From contig JAPFFF010000002.1 of NCBI GenBank assembly GCA_039105265.1, positions 5,208,001-5,272,000 on the forward strand: a stretch of 64,000 bases of DNA. Direction: 5' to 3'. Numbering within the stretch: position 1 is the stretch's first letter; the number at the start of each line of letters is the position of its first letter. The stretch is from Tritrichomonas musculus (lineage: Eukaryota; Parabasalia; Tritrichomonadida; Tritrichomonadidae). Below, piece by piece: positions 9,804 to 18,383 of this stretch. Both the position numbers and the translations under genes were made by a program. Below the pieces are notes generated by a model that worked only from the letters and a program-made list of their open reading frames with translations, did not search any database and had not been told where the DNA came from.

Positions 9804-11179
9804 ATATTTATAATAGAATCGTCAAGTCCTGATGGAGATAGAACTTTTTTATTTTTGGTTTGTCTTCTTTTAGGTTCATCATCTTTTACAATTCTCATTG
9901 CTGGCGGCCTCGGTGGGAAAATTTGTTGTTGTTTTGGTGGAGGTTGTTGTTGGGGTTTTGGTTTTGGTGGTGGTTGTTGTTGTTGTTTTGGTGGAGGTTG
10001 TTGTTGTTTTGGTGGAGGTGGTTCATCATTCATAACAAGATATCCATATTGAATTTCCATAGGCTCACTATCACTATCACTATCACTGGAATAATCATAG
10101 CGCTTTTCATTATGTGCTCGTCTTATTCTATCTCTGACAAGCTTTGTAGATTTTGGTATAATTTCTTTTCTCTTTGCTCCAACTGTCTTCTTCGGTACTG
10201 GTGGTTTCGGAGGTTTTGGTACTTCTTGAGTTGAACGTGCTTGATACTTTAATGCTGGCCTCTGTTGATAAGGATGATTGTCAAATATTAATGATTCATT
10301 AGGATCAATATCAAGTTCTGTTTTTTCTGTTGGAAAGTCATGTAAATTTGTATTCACATTAGCATTCTGCCTCTTATATATTATAGCTTTGTACCTACCT
10401 TCTCCAACAAGATCAAAAGGTTTGTTATATATTATTTTTCCTGTTTGAATATCAAGCTTCGGTGCTTCATTGATTCTTCTTATTTCTTCTTGTCTCTTTT
10501 TATGATATTCAGCTTCTTTTTTCTTTTTCCTTTGTTCAGCCTTTTTCATTTGTTTTTCTTGTTCTTCTTTCTCTAATCTTCGTTTTTCTTTAAGTTCTGC
10601 TCTTTCTTGAGGAGATAAACAAGGAAAGGTAGGAGGTTCTTGTGTACGGGCTCTATTATCCTGGTAACAGCAAAAATTATACCAATGTCGTTGAGAATAA
10701 TTTTCTGGTTTGATTTCTGGGTGAATTTGATCGACTTTTTGTGAAAGTTGGCTTACATACTTTTCTTTAATATCATCGTCACAATCAGGATCAAGTTTGA
10801 AAGGATATATGAACTCACTTGATTCTGTTAATTTGCTTACAACTTTTATTTCTGCGAACTTTGGTTTGAAGGCTTCAAGATCAAAAGCATATAATATTCT
10901 TGCTTTACTATAATCTATATCTCTATCCTTCATTAGAACAACAACCTCTCTTCCACAAATAAAACGTATGACAAGTATTATAGTTGGAAAATAGTCTTTT
11001 TCAAGTTTGATATAATAGCACGGATAGCTATCTATTACAGCTTGTCCTTTGCTCAAACACATTTTTGGCAATTCATATTTCATTGGAAAGGCATATATTA
11101 CATATCCTTTGGTGCTTACAGCAAGAGTTGAATAGTTAACATCATCGCATACAATTTCTTTTCCAGGTCTGACAGTCAT
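9800..11179 (-). CDS. Proline/glutamine-rich Polinton protein, unknown function
   Basis: A 459-residue protein read from ATG 11179. The first ~150 residues look globular (MTVRPGKEIVCDDVNYSTL and hydrophobic strands). A highly charged coiled-coil segment of lysine, glutamate and glutamine follows at ~195-240. The C-terminal ~90 residues are low complexity, with a run of acidic serines (SSDSDSDSEPME) and PPPKQQQ-type repeats. Such tails are usually disordered. The gene overlaps the end of the 7200 gene by four bases and is followed upstream by two more minus-strand genes, so it may be last in a co-directed group running from the capsid gene. No known family was recognised. Confidence 0.6.
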   Translation of the reverse strand: MTVRPGKEIVCDDVNYSTLAVSTKGYVIYAFPMKYELPKMCLSKGQAVIDSYPCYYIKLEKDYFPTIILVIRFICGREVVVLMKDRDIDYSKARILYAFDLEAFKPKFAEIKVVSKLTESSEFIYPFKLDPDCDDDIKEKYVSQLSQKVDQIHPEIKPENYSQRHWYNFCCYQDNRARTQEPPTFPCLSPQERAELKEKRRLEKEEQEKQMKKAEQRKKKKEAEYHKKRQEEIRRINEAPKLDIQTGKIIYNKPFDLVGEGRYKAIIYKRQNANVNTNLHDFPTEKTELDIDPNESLIFDNHPYQQRPALKYQARSTQEVPKPPKPPVPKKTVGAKRKEIIPKSTKLVRDRIRRAHNEKRYDYSSDSDSDSEPMEIQYGYLVMNDEPPPPKQQQPPPKQQQQPPPKPKPQQQPPPKQQQIFPPRPPAMRIVKDDEPKRRQTKNKKVLSPSGLDDSIINI

Positions 11180-11182
11180 TTA

Positions 11183-11512
11183 TTAATAAATAAGAAGACA
11201 ACTAAGTATGAATGCAGAAGGTTCAATAACATTTCCGTAAAGGTCAGTGAACCAGATTTTATAGTTTCGTTCATGTCCAAGAAACAAATACTTTCTATAT
11301 TTGGTTTGTCTTCTATTGGCTAGCATTATAAATTGATCGCAGTAACCATATTGCTGAACGATATCACTGTGCACCATCAAATCGCCAACAAGCGTATCTT
11401 TCACTATTGCACCTACATACTGAACGACAATATATCTTTTGTTCCTACTGCTCACAAATTCTAGAGGAAGCTGAAATTCTTTATCTTGCGTATGGAAGTA
11501 TAGTTTAGTCAT
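11183..11512 (-). CDS. Small beta-rich Polinton protein, possible virion component
   Basis: A 109-residue protein starting at ATG 11512, three bases from the neighbouring frame on each side. The sequence alternates hydrophobic and polar residues and reads as mostly beta strands (LYFHTQDKEFQLPLEFV, RYIVVQYVGAIV, YKIWFTDLYGNVIEPSAFIL), with a leucine/isoleucine-rich end. Compact beta-rich proteins next to capsid genes are often minor virion parts, so a capsid-associated role is plausible. This is inference from composition and position; no family was recognised. Confidence 0.55.
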   Translation of the reverse strand: MTKLYFHTQDKEFQLPLEFVSSRNKRYIVVQYVGAIVKDTLVGDLMVHSDIVQQYGYCDQFIMLANRRQTKYRKYLFLGHERNYKIWFTDLYGNVIEPSAFILSCLLIY

Positions 11513-11515
11513 TTA

Positions 11516-12626
11516 TTACATACCAAAGTACAGTTTATAATCTTTATTTAGTTCATCATAGCTATTTGCAATTTTCTTTGTGTACGCAATAGGTACTTGT
11601 ATCAGATTCCCATTTTGAAGTTTACATATAACATTACCATTAGAGTACGCTAAGAATTCAGCTATCTCATTAAACACTCTTCGTCGTTTATCAAATTTCT
11701 TTTTAGTCTTACCATAATCAACATGAACAAGAATTATATTTCCTTTCTTGTATGTTAATAGACCTTTATGTTGTTGTTTTTTGTGTATACTTTGTAATTT
11801 GCTTCTCATCATTCTTATATATTTCCATTCAAGGTCAATATCGTTTTGCATTTGAGCAGGAGTATAATAAATATATTTACTATCACTTTCATAATTATAG
11901 TTTCTTACTCGTAGTGAATTATGCGGAGTATTATTGTAATAATTAACCATCTGTTGCATATAATTATTGTTTGCTATTTTTGTGTTTTGTACCAAAAGCA
12001 TTACGTAAAGTTCTTATAACTGAATCAACTGTTTTATGGGCTAGTGCATATGGAGAAGAGTTTACTACAAATTTGATTCTGTATACTGACCATGATTTAA
12101 TAGTATTTACATCAATCTCATCATTGTATTCTGACAATATTGTTTTTAGTACATTGGTGTTATGTTTATTAATTATTTCATTTAATATTTTTTCTTTACC
12201 CCTCATTCCACTTTCGCGAACAATATTGTGAATTGCTGGAACAAATACAATTCCATCATCGTTGGTACGAAGTACAATTATATCATTTTGTACTGCTTGC
12301 AATCCTTTTTCACCATCACATTTAATAGTAAAGATATCAACATCATAATTAACTATAATATCTGTTATCTTTATTGATAATACTCTTGTTTCTTTACTCT
12401 CTATTGGCTCAACTATTAAGAATCTAGTATTAACGTTTATCAAAACAAGATAGATAGTGTTCTTCACAAACATTAGATCAGCTTCCCAACAACCAGGTTC
12501 GTTACTGAAATTTGGCTTCATATATTGTTTACAAGCTTTTAGTTTATAGTCTGGTACATAAGGCTCCCTAGGAACGTTCTTGAATTCAAAAAACTTGTAC
12601 TTACTACTAAATGGGTAAGCAAGCAT
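11516..12626 (-). CDS. Retroviral-type integrase region of the Polinton
   Basis: This minus-strand region encodes the DDE/RVE integrase that would insert the element. Reading from 12626, an N-terminal basic segment leads to the core strand with the first acidic residue (WEADLMFVKNTIYLVLINV) and then the second (IFTIKCDGEKGLQ). Farther on is the stretch typical of the end of the catalytic core and the start of the C-terminal domain (YYNNTPHNSLR, YTPAQMQND), followed by a small barrel-like, chromo- or SH3-type domain rich in lysine and aromatic residues (KGNIILVHVDYGK). The order matches Polinton and LTR-element integrases. It lies just downstream of the capsid gene on the same strand. Confidence 0.88.
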
Positions 12627-12685
12627 TTATGATGAAAGCAATAGTTAAATTAGGTTGACGGAAACAAAAAAAGAAAGAAGATTAC

Positions 12686-14710
12686 TTACTCTACTTGACT
12701 ACCTTCAGGACTTTGATCATCAACATAAACAAGTCCATCGAGATTCATTAAGAAGTAAGAATCTCTTGTAATCCATAATTGTGTTGGACATGGATGGACA
12801 ATATTTCCAGAAGGTTCGATAACATTATAGTAAGTGTCATTTGCACCAGAATAAATGGGTTGTCCTTGTACTTGAATCTGTACGTTGCCAAAACCTCCGT
12901 CAATTCCGTCGAAGCAATAACCTGCAGAAGATCTTTCAGCTTGAATATTGAAGACAAAACTACTGGCATCACTAAGAGTATTATTGTAGCGAACACCATT
13001 AGCATCATTCTTAGGCATTGTCATACTGTCTTCGAACTCCTTTGTGCATTGAAGAGTAATCGCATCAAGGTCTCCTGCAGTAAGTTGATTTTCAAAGAAC
13101 CTTGCTCCAATTGTAGAAACATTTTCATCAGGAAAATTCTTACCACCAATATTTAGATAGCAATTTGAATAAACAGGATTCTCAAAAACTGTAAGATCAT
13201 TATGATGTTTAGGAAACATGATAGAAAGTGTAGTAACATTTATAAGAGGAATATTGAGAGTAGACTTGATACCGTTTGCTGCTGGTGCTATTGGAAATGA
13301 ATGATAATCTACTTTCTGTGATGGAATTATAACACCCTTTGACAGTATTTCTTCTATACCGTGCCTTGTAGCTTCACAAACTCCAAAACCTTGCATATTG
13401 GACTTGCATAACGTAATTGTCATTCTGTTTACAGTGAGGGTAGCAGGCTGTGAGGAATAAGTTTCTTTCAGTACTTGAGCTTTAGCTTCGTGCAAAGCTT
13501 GTAATGTTTGATGAGCACTAACAACAGGGGTCTTTACAATTTGCCATGCGTAATAACGTCCATTTTTGTCAGCATGATTTAATGGTGGTAGTGTTACAGC
13601 AGGATTGTGAACACAAATTTCTTCATCACTAGCAGAAGGTTGAAGACCAAACTCAGCAAATTCCTCTGTAGTATAGCTGAAATAGAATTCCAAATCTGTA
13701 AGAATATCAGTGTAACCAGTACTTCCATCATCATTATCCCATTGCTCTCCTATTCTATATTGAATCTTATACTTGACAGGAGTAGGGGTAGGATCAGGAT
13801 CAGGAGAAGGTGAAGGTGAAGGATCAGGGTCTGGAGAAGGAGAAGGTTCTTTGCCAGGACCAGGAATCACTGCTTCATTTCCAATTTGTGTAAATTGATG
13901 TTTGAGATGACCGTGAACCGTAATTTGTTTAAGTTTCTCAAGTTCCTCTGTGCTCACACTTTCATTATCTTCGAGGAAAGCTTTTGTCTCTGCAACAGTG
14001 TAAGGATCTATAGCTGCCCAAACCAAACCTGCTGGAGTTACTTGGAATCTTATAGAGAGATCACCAATGATGCCATTAGGGAAGAGATCAAATGCCTGCA
14101 GTGCAAGAAGATCATCAAAAGGAACATTAAGATCGAAATCAACAGAAGTTTTACCATTTTCTTTGAAATTGTTGAGATTGACATATGTTCCTGCTACTGT
14201 TTGTGAGTATGAAGCTACATTTTCCCAGAGACTGTGAACAAATCTTCTTCGCTTCTTTTCTGTTTCTGGTTTCACAGCAGAATAGAGGAAACCTTCTCGT
14301 ACGCATTCATTTTGTTGATATCCAACATTGACATTATTATGAAGAATTTCCAATCTATCAAACAATTGGTTAGAAGATTTGAGTCCAACAAAGAGCTTAT
14401 AGAAATTGTTTGGATCATCAATCTGTTGGAGTTTGCTGAGGTCAGTATTGAGCTGTAAATCAAGTTTGACATGGAAGGTAAGGAATCCTTTATCAACATC
14501 ACTAATGAAATGATCAGGGTGTGTAAGAGAAATTTGACTATATTGGCCTTGATGAAATGGGGCTGGTTGGTCATGACAGTCAACAGTTCTGAATGAGAAT
14601 GAGCGTGTACCATCATTTTTATTTATCATTGATCTCATCTGATTGAAAGTATCAAGTACATTACCTGCTTCTATTTTGTAATTATGTGCTCTTTCGTTGC
14701 GATATAACAT
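12686..14710 (-). CDS. Major capsid protein (double jelly-roll) of the Polinton
   Basis: A 674-residue protein starting at ATG 14710. The N-terminal pattern (an NER-type start, GTRSFSFRTVDCHDQPAPFHQG, then long beta strands) and overall length match Polinton major capsid proteins with the adenovirus hexon-like double jelly-roll fold. Residues near 285-315 hold a proline/serine/aspartate repeat (PSPSPDPDPSPSPSPDPDP) between two beta-rich halves, probably an exposed loop of one jelly roll. Known function of the family: forms the icosahedral shell of a predicted virion. The gene lies between the integrase and the divergent small amphipathic gene. Product identity rests on pattern recognition and context; a structural model of the chain as it stands would test it. 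Confidence 0.85.
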   Translation of the reverse strand: MLYRNERAHNYKIEAGNVLDTFNQMRSMINKNDGTRSFSFRTVDCHDQPAPFHQGQYSQISLTHPDHFISDVDKGFLTFHVKLDLQLNTDLSKLQQIDDPNNFYKLFVGLKSSNQLFDRLEILHNNVNVGYQQNECVREGFLYSAVKPETEKKRRRFVHSLWENVASYSQTVAGTYVNLNNFKENGKTSVDFDLNVPFDDLLALQAFDLFPNGIIGDLSIRFQVTPAGLVWAAIDPYTVAETKAFLEDNESVSTEELEKLKQITVHGHLKHQFTQIGNEAVIPGPGKEPSPSPDPDPSPSPSPDPDPTPTPVKYKIQYRIGEQWDNDDGSTGYTDILTDLEFYFSYTTEEFAEFGLQPSASDEEICVHNPAVTLPPLNHADKNGRYYAWQIVKTPVVSAHQTLQALHEAKAQVLKETYSSQPATLTVNRMTITLCKSNMQGFGVCEATRHGIEEILSKGVIIPSQKVDYHSFPIAPAANGIKSTLNIPLINVTTLSIMFPKHHNDLTVFENPVYSNCYLNIGGKNFPDENVSTIGARFFENQLTAGDLDAITLQCTKEFEDSMTMPKNDANGVRYNNTLSDASSFVFNIQAERSSAGYCFDGIDGGFGNVQIQVQGQPIYSGANDTYYNVIEPSGNIVHPCPTQLWITRDSYFLMNLDGLVYVDDQSPEGSQVE

Positions 14711-14753
14711 TTAACAGTTAATAAAACAAATTATTTACTGAAGAAGAAAACAC

Positions 14754-14975
14754 ATGGCAGCAGGAATTTGGAAGAAACTGAAAAATGCAGTGAAGAGTGT
14801 TGGTGGAAAAATAAAAGGTTTAGCAGTAAAGGCTATAAAAGCTCTTCCTAAAGTAAAGGAGATTTTTGACAAAGTTAAGCCCGCTTTAGAGTATATACCA
14901 GGAGTGAATGGATTTGTAAATACCATTGACAAAGGGCTTAATATCGGTAAGTCAATCATAGATGAAGTAAAATAA
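14754..14975 (+). CDS. Tiny amphipathic lysine-rich Polinton protein
   Basis: A 73-residue protein divergent from the capsid gene (43 bases between the start codons). It is built from basic amphipathic helices (IWKKLKNAVKSVGGKIKG, LAVKAIKALPKVKEIFDKV) followed by a glycine/proline turn and a second weakly amphipathic helix. This composition recalls membrane-active minor capsid peptides such as the lytic segments of adenovirus protein VI, which act beneath the shell during entry. Family membership cannot be shown; the role is inferred from helix character, size and being next to the capsid gene. The ATG at 14754 is the only plausible start. Confidence 0.6.
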   Translation: MAAGIWKKLKNAVKSVGGKIKGLAVKAIKALPKVKEIFDKVKPALEYIPGVNGFVNTIDKGLNIGKSIIDEVK

Positions 14976-15011
14976 AGGCTTATAACTATTTTTGGTGAGG
15001 ATTAAAAGGCA

Positions 15012-15392
15012 ATGAAAGTAATTAATGAAGTACAAGAAGAAACAAAATCTTTTAAATCTATTATTGAGTTCGATGCTTACTATCGTGATCACAAAGAAGA
15101 AATGGAGAAACAAACTACACAACTCTTGAATAAGCTTTACAAGATTGAAGTACCTGATGGAAGTGTCTATAGAATCACTAAGAAAAATTGTAACAAAGTT
15201 GACGGTAAAATTAAAGGTGGTGAAGTGTGTTTGAAGAAAGTAACTGTTCAGAAAGACGATGAACAACCTTTATGGGAAATCGCTATCGAGTCTGTCAAAG
15301 CTGATATTGCAAGTATGAAAGCAAAAATAGAGGAAATAAAGAATGCTGTAAATGCTGTTGTTAAAGTAATTAATGAACTACAAAAATATTGA
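15012..15392 (+). CDS. Small helical Polinton protein, unknown function
   Basis: A 126-residue protein 36 bases downstream of the amphipathic gene and co-directed with it. The N-terminal half is charged and helical; a short beta-type middle (GSVYRITKKNC, GGEVCLKKVTV) follows; the C-terminal 40 residues form a likely coiled coil (IASMKAKIEEIKNAVNAVV) that could trimerise. A hairpin-forming repeat shared with two other genes lies 13 bases after the stop. No family was recognised. A short trimeric stalk or scaffold protein is one possibility. Confidence 0.55.
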   Translation: MKVINEVQEETKSFKSIIEFDAYYRDHKEEMEKQTTQLLNKLYKIEVPDGSVYRITKKNCNKVDGKIKGGEVCLKKVTVQKDDEQPLWEIAIESVKADIASMKAKIEEIKNAVNAVVKVINELQKY

Positions 15393-15405
15393 TGAGGTTT
15401 TGGTT

Positions 15406-15447
15406 AAAGTGATGGAGTTAGAAACATCCACTTTTTTACACCTCATT
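15406..15447 (+). terminator. 3'-flank hairpin repeat, copy C
   Basis: A 42-base sequence identical in reverse complement to the core of copies at 16,471-16,549 and 17,188-17,266. It folds as AAAGT-GATG, a 10-base loop, then CATC-C-ACTTT (nine pairs and one bulged C), followed directly by more T residues. It lies just after the stop of the plus-strand 15012 gene and touches the end of the convergent 15443 gene, so it could serve both. A 3'-end or termination role is inferred from position and shape only. Confidence 0.5.
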
Positions 15448-16450
15448 GTCTATTTACATGATATACATTACGTGTCTTTGTTACCTTCCATTTACCAGTT
15501 TCTTCAAGTCTCTCTGTTAATTGCGCAAAGGTAAGTTTTTGTCCGAATTCTTTAATATATCTTTGTTGAACATCCTTTAACAAGAACCTATCAATGTTTG
15601 GGTAATTGTTTTGCATAAACTTGGCCATATCATAATCAGTTTCGTCAAATTGTCTGTCTAGTTCCTCTTGCTCTGTTCTCATTCTTTCAACTTCACGAAG
15701 TGTATACTCATAGAGTTTCTGTTTGGCTTCGCATCGTGCACAACGTTTATTGGACTGTGAATTAATGGTATAGATTCTGGTATTCAGCTTGTTTATACAG
15801 AGTCGCATCTTCATTAACGTGCTATATTCGACATGTAGTTCATTAATCTCGCTGCGCTGGGTATTATTGTTCTCCATATCATACCAATAATAGACGAACA
15901 CATCATATATACAACTAGCATAACGTTCTATAAATTGCTTATATTCTTCAAACGGTTCACTTTCTAAGAGATCACTCGTATTCATTACAACCTTATCACA
16001 TTTCTCATCAACAGTAGTATGATCGCAATAATAGCCAATGAATTGTACATTCAACTTTCTTAGGAACTTCTTGATCTCTGCACTATCGGTTTGTCTAACT
16101 GGTATCTCGTCAAACGTTGATTCAATAGGTTTTGTCTGAGAGATTGCATCTAATTTTGGTAAACTCGATATCATTGTAAAGACATCTTTAATATATTTGT
16201 TGTTGTGCTCGTTCTTCACATCATAGAAGGATGGATCATAATCGTTATTCAACAAATCATGCATAATTCTTCTCTTCGTACTTAATTCCTTTTCACAACT
16301 AACTTTCACAAGAGGCTCAATGGGTACACCATGTATATCATAGTTCTTTTCAACACATCCATTAACACTAGCAACAGCATTAGGTATTAGGTTGACAAGG
16401 TAGTCACAAGTATTAAAGCCTTGTTCTGGTTGATTGGTTTGGGTAAGCAT
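15443..16450 (-). CDS. Polinton protein with CxxC motif and C-terminal winged-helix-like region
   Basis: A 335-residue protein starting at ATG 16450. It has a conserved-looking N-terminal region of unknown fold, a middle with many tyrosines and aspartates, a CARC pair near residue 230 leading into a glutamate/arginine coiled coil (YTLREVERMRTEQEELDRQ), and a C-terminal ~50 residues (FLLKDVQQRYIKEFGQKLT, then LTERLEETGKWKVTKTRNVY) that read like a winged helix-turn-helix. It may bind nucleic acid. No family name can be given. Both ends of the gene abut the repeated hairpin sequence. Confidence 0.55.
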   Translation of the reverse strand: MLTQTNQPEQGFNTCDYLVNLIPNAVASVNGCVEKNYDIHGVPIEPLVKVSCEKELSTKRRIMHDLLNNDYDPSFYDVKNEHNNKYIKDVFTMISSLPKLDAISQTKPIESTFDEIPVRQTDSAEIKKFLRKLNVQFIGYYCDHTTVDEKCDKVVMNTSDLLESEPFEEYKQFIERYASCIYDVFVYYWYDMENNNTQRSEINELHVEYSTLMKMRLCINKLNTRIYTINSQSNKRCARCEAKQKLYEYTLREVERMRTEQEELDRQFDETDYDMAKFMQNNYPNIDRFLLKDVQQRYIKEFGQKLTFAQLTERLEETGKWKVTKTRNVYHVNRQ

Positions 16451-16470
16451 ATTTATGTAAAATCAAATTA

Positions 16471-16549
16471 AAAAATTATGAAAAATAAATGAGGTGTAAA
16501 AAAGTGGATGTTTCTAACTCCATCACTTTTGGTGTTATTTTCAGAAATT
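16471..16549 (-). repeat. 79-bp direct repeat with 3'-flank hairpin, copy A
   Basis: Matches 17,188-17,266 over 79 bases with a single mismatch by eye, and carries the same hairpin core as 15,406-15,447. In minus-strand sense it lies 24 bases after the end of the HNH gene and extends to just upstream of the 16450 start. Copies A and B bracket the HNH gene exactly, as would be left by insertion or duplication of a gene-plus-flank cassette. Confidence 0.75.
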
Positions 16550-16573
16550 AGACACAAAAATATAAAGAAGTTT

Positions 16574-17163
16574 TTAATCTAATGAATGCTGGTGCTTGAA
16601 ACGATTGATGTATACACTTACTTTCTTATTATTGATATTTCTCATAGCAATGAATTGCTTATTACTTTTAGTAGTATTAATGTGCATGATCCTATAGAGT
16701 TTATCAGTCATTTTGCTATAGAAAATGTTGTCATCATGATAGTAATAATATTTGTTTTCTTCAAATTCATGACGCTCTGTACGAGTTTCATAAAACAAAA
16801 TTTTATTGCTTCGTCAGGTATATCATCAACAAATTCGTATTGAACTCCATTATTAGATGTTCTATTGAAGTTGTTTTCAGAACGTGAACACCACCTAATG
16901 TTCTCTATTCTATTATCAGTTCTATCATGATTAATATGATCAACAAAAGATAAATTGGATGGATTTGGTATAAACTGTAAAGCAACAAGACGATGTTTAA
17001 GAAATATTTTTCTATTAAGATTAACTTGTATATATCCATAATGGCTTATGGACTCACTCACAGTATAATGATCATTCTTTCTTCTAATGGTATGAGGATA
17101 TGTTGTCAATATTTCATAGTCCTCATGATTGACAAGTGTAACAAATTCTGATATTTCTGTCAT
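16574..17163 (-). CDS. HNH endonuclease gene region (NUMOD4/HNH type)
   Basis: Read from ATG 17163. The first part (EFVTLVNHEDYEILTTYP, then GYIQVNLN) resembles the NUMOD4 DNA-binding module; it is followed by the HNH core with HRLVALQFIPNP, VDHINHDRTDNRIENIRWC and SRSENNFNR, which carries the paired histidines and asparagine of this nuclease class. The rest is basic with several tyrosines. Such enzymes cut DNA at defined sites and often behave as selfish homing genes. The gene is bracketed by a 79-bp direct repeat, which fits acquisition as a separate cassette within the element. Confidence 0.8.
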
Positions 17164-17187
17164 TTGTATTTTGTGTAAATATTAAAT

Positions 17188-17266
17188 AAAAATTATGAAA
17201 AATAAATGAGGTGTAAAAAAGTGGATGTTTCTAACTCCATCACTTTTGGTGTTATTTTTAGAAATT
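17188..17266 (-). repeat. 79-bp direct repeat with 3'-flank hairpin, copy B
   Basis: The second copy of the 79-bp repeat (one mismatch to copy A). In minus-strand sense it begins at the stop region of the small gene ending at 17,258 and extends to within about 25 bases of the HNH gene start at 17,163. All three copies of the hairpin core therefore lie immediately 3' of a gene in the gene's own sense. Confidence 0.75.
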
Positions 17267-17491
17267 GTTCATCGAAATTGTTGAATGGTTTAGTGTAAGC
17301 AAATGATAATTCAGTGGCTTTGTTGTTTTTGCTGGTGGTTCATGATTAATATTACCTTTCTCCTCATACTTCTTAACCGTTGGCTGTGAATTAATTCTTG
17401 TCCTTTCTTTTTGTTGTTTGAGTCTCTGTTTGTCAAAATGATTTTGATGTTTGTCATCATGTAAGGTTCTCCTTTGTTCATAATTACTCAT
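17258..17491 (-). CDS. Small basic Polinton protein, unknown function
   Basis: A 77-residue, charged, glutamine-, histidine- and lysine-rich protein (MSNYEQRRTLHDDKHQNH...). The ATG at 17491 is chosen over an upstream one at 17554 because the longer version would overlap the divergent gene and begins with an unrelated hydrophobic stretch. It is divergent from the 17507 gene with a 15-base gap. It is probably disordered; a nucleic-acid-binding role is only a guess from charge. Confidence 0.45.
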   Translation of the reverse strand: MSNYEQRRTLHDDKHQNHFDKQRLKQQKERTRINSQPTVKKYEEKGNINHEPPAKTTKPLNYHLLTLNHSTISMNNF

Positions 17492-17506
17492 TTTAATAGT
17501 AAGTAA

Positions 17507-17740
17507 ATGACAGATTTGAACGAATATAAGAAGGAAATACCTCAATTGAAGCAAATAAAGCGATCATTGAAAGAAAGAGTATATGAAACCAAGCAGCATC
17601 TTAATAATGTAAAAACAGGAATGTTGGGTTCAAATGGATTAGCCATTAGAGAAAGCCTTATAGAAGACATCAATTCATTGAAAGAAAAAGTAGCCAAACT
17701 TGAAACTGAACTAAGAGAACTAACCAATAACGAACAATAG
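17507..17740 (+). CDS. Small coiled-coil Polinton protein
   Basis: A 77-residue protein consisting of two heptad-type helices (YKKEIPQLKQIKRSLKERVY and INSLKEKVAKLETELREL) joined by a glycine-containing loop. It probably dimerises or folds as a helical hairpin. It is first in a plus-strand run with the 17760 gene and the ATPase, separated by 19 and 66 bases. No family was recognised. Confidence 0.55.
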   Translation: MTDLNEYKKEIPQLKQIKRSLKERVYETKQHLNNVKTGMLGSNGLAIRESLIEDINSLKEKVAKLETELRELTNNEQ

Positions 17741-17759
17741 ATGTTTTACTCACATTGAA

Positions 17760-18317
17760 ATGTCAAACGTATTGCATAAAGCAAGAATCTTATCAAGTGA
17801 AAACGATAGTAGTTGTAAACAAGAACAAAACACTAATGTGAATATAAAAATAAAACCACCACAGTACCCTAATGTTCCTCCTTTACAGACTTACGCAAGT
17901 GTACAACCTCAAGAAAGAAACATAAATTTTACTCCAATTGGGGAGAGTGTTCAATCTCCATTACAACCACAAATAAGTCTTCTTACAAACGAACTTGAGA
18001 ACATGGAAATCAAAAACAAATTCCTTGAAACATTGTTAAACATTTATGAACTTAATCCCCTTAGAGTTAACAACTATCTTGTTTGTCATAGTAATTCACT
18101 GATGGAACTAATAAAAATTTTAACAAGAGCTGACAAAGTCGAGCTGGTCATAGATGAAGAAGAAGGTTGTACAGGCTGCTTATCAAATACAAAGTACATG
18201 AAAATACAACGAATATTAGTTACCAAAGATGATAAAGCATTAGATTTAAAAATATGTTTTAATGATATTTATAGTCAGTTAGTAAGATACGGAATTTCAA
18301 CTAAAATGTGTATCTAA
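17760..18317 (+). CDS. Polinton protein of unknown function upstream of the packaging ATPase
   Basis: A 185-residue protein. The first ~80 residues are proline- and glutamine-rich and probably flexible (IKPPQYPNVPPLQTYASVQP). The remaining ~100 residues look folded: a helix (LLTNELENMEIKNKFLETLL), then a compact region with a CTGC pair and beta strands ending YSQLVRYGISTKMCI. It lies between the coiled-coil gene and the ATPase, all co-directed, and might be an accessory factor for packaging. That is inference from position only. Confidence 0.55.
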   Translation: MSNVLHKARILSSENDSSCKQEQNTNVNIKIKPPQYPNVPPLQTYASVQPQERNINFTPIGESVQSPLQPQISLLTNELENMEIKNKFLETLLNIYELNPLRVNNYLVCHSNSLMELIKILTRADKVELVIDEEEGCTGCLSNTKYMKIQRILVTKDDKALDLKICFNDIYSQLVRYGISTKMCI

Positions 18318-18383
18318 AAAGCAGATCTATATTGTTTTTTGTTTTACACAGCACTAAAATGATACAATTCTGATGAGAATGAA

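Noticed and set aside
9855-10234. Two plus-strand frames rich in Gly, Cys or Trp
   Set aside because: They are antisense shadows of the proline/glutamine repeat in the 9,800-11,179 gene.
14735-14959. 74-codon antisense frame over the amphipathic gene
   Set aside because: The plus-strand frame has the better start, spacing and helix pattern; the antisense one is a shadow.
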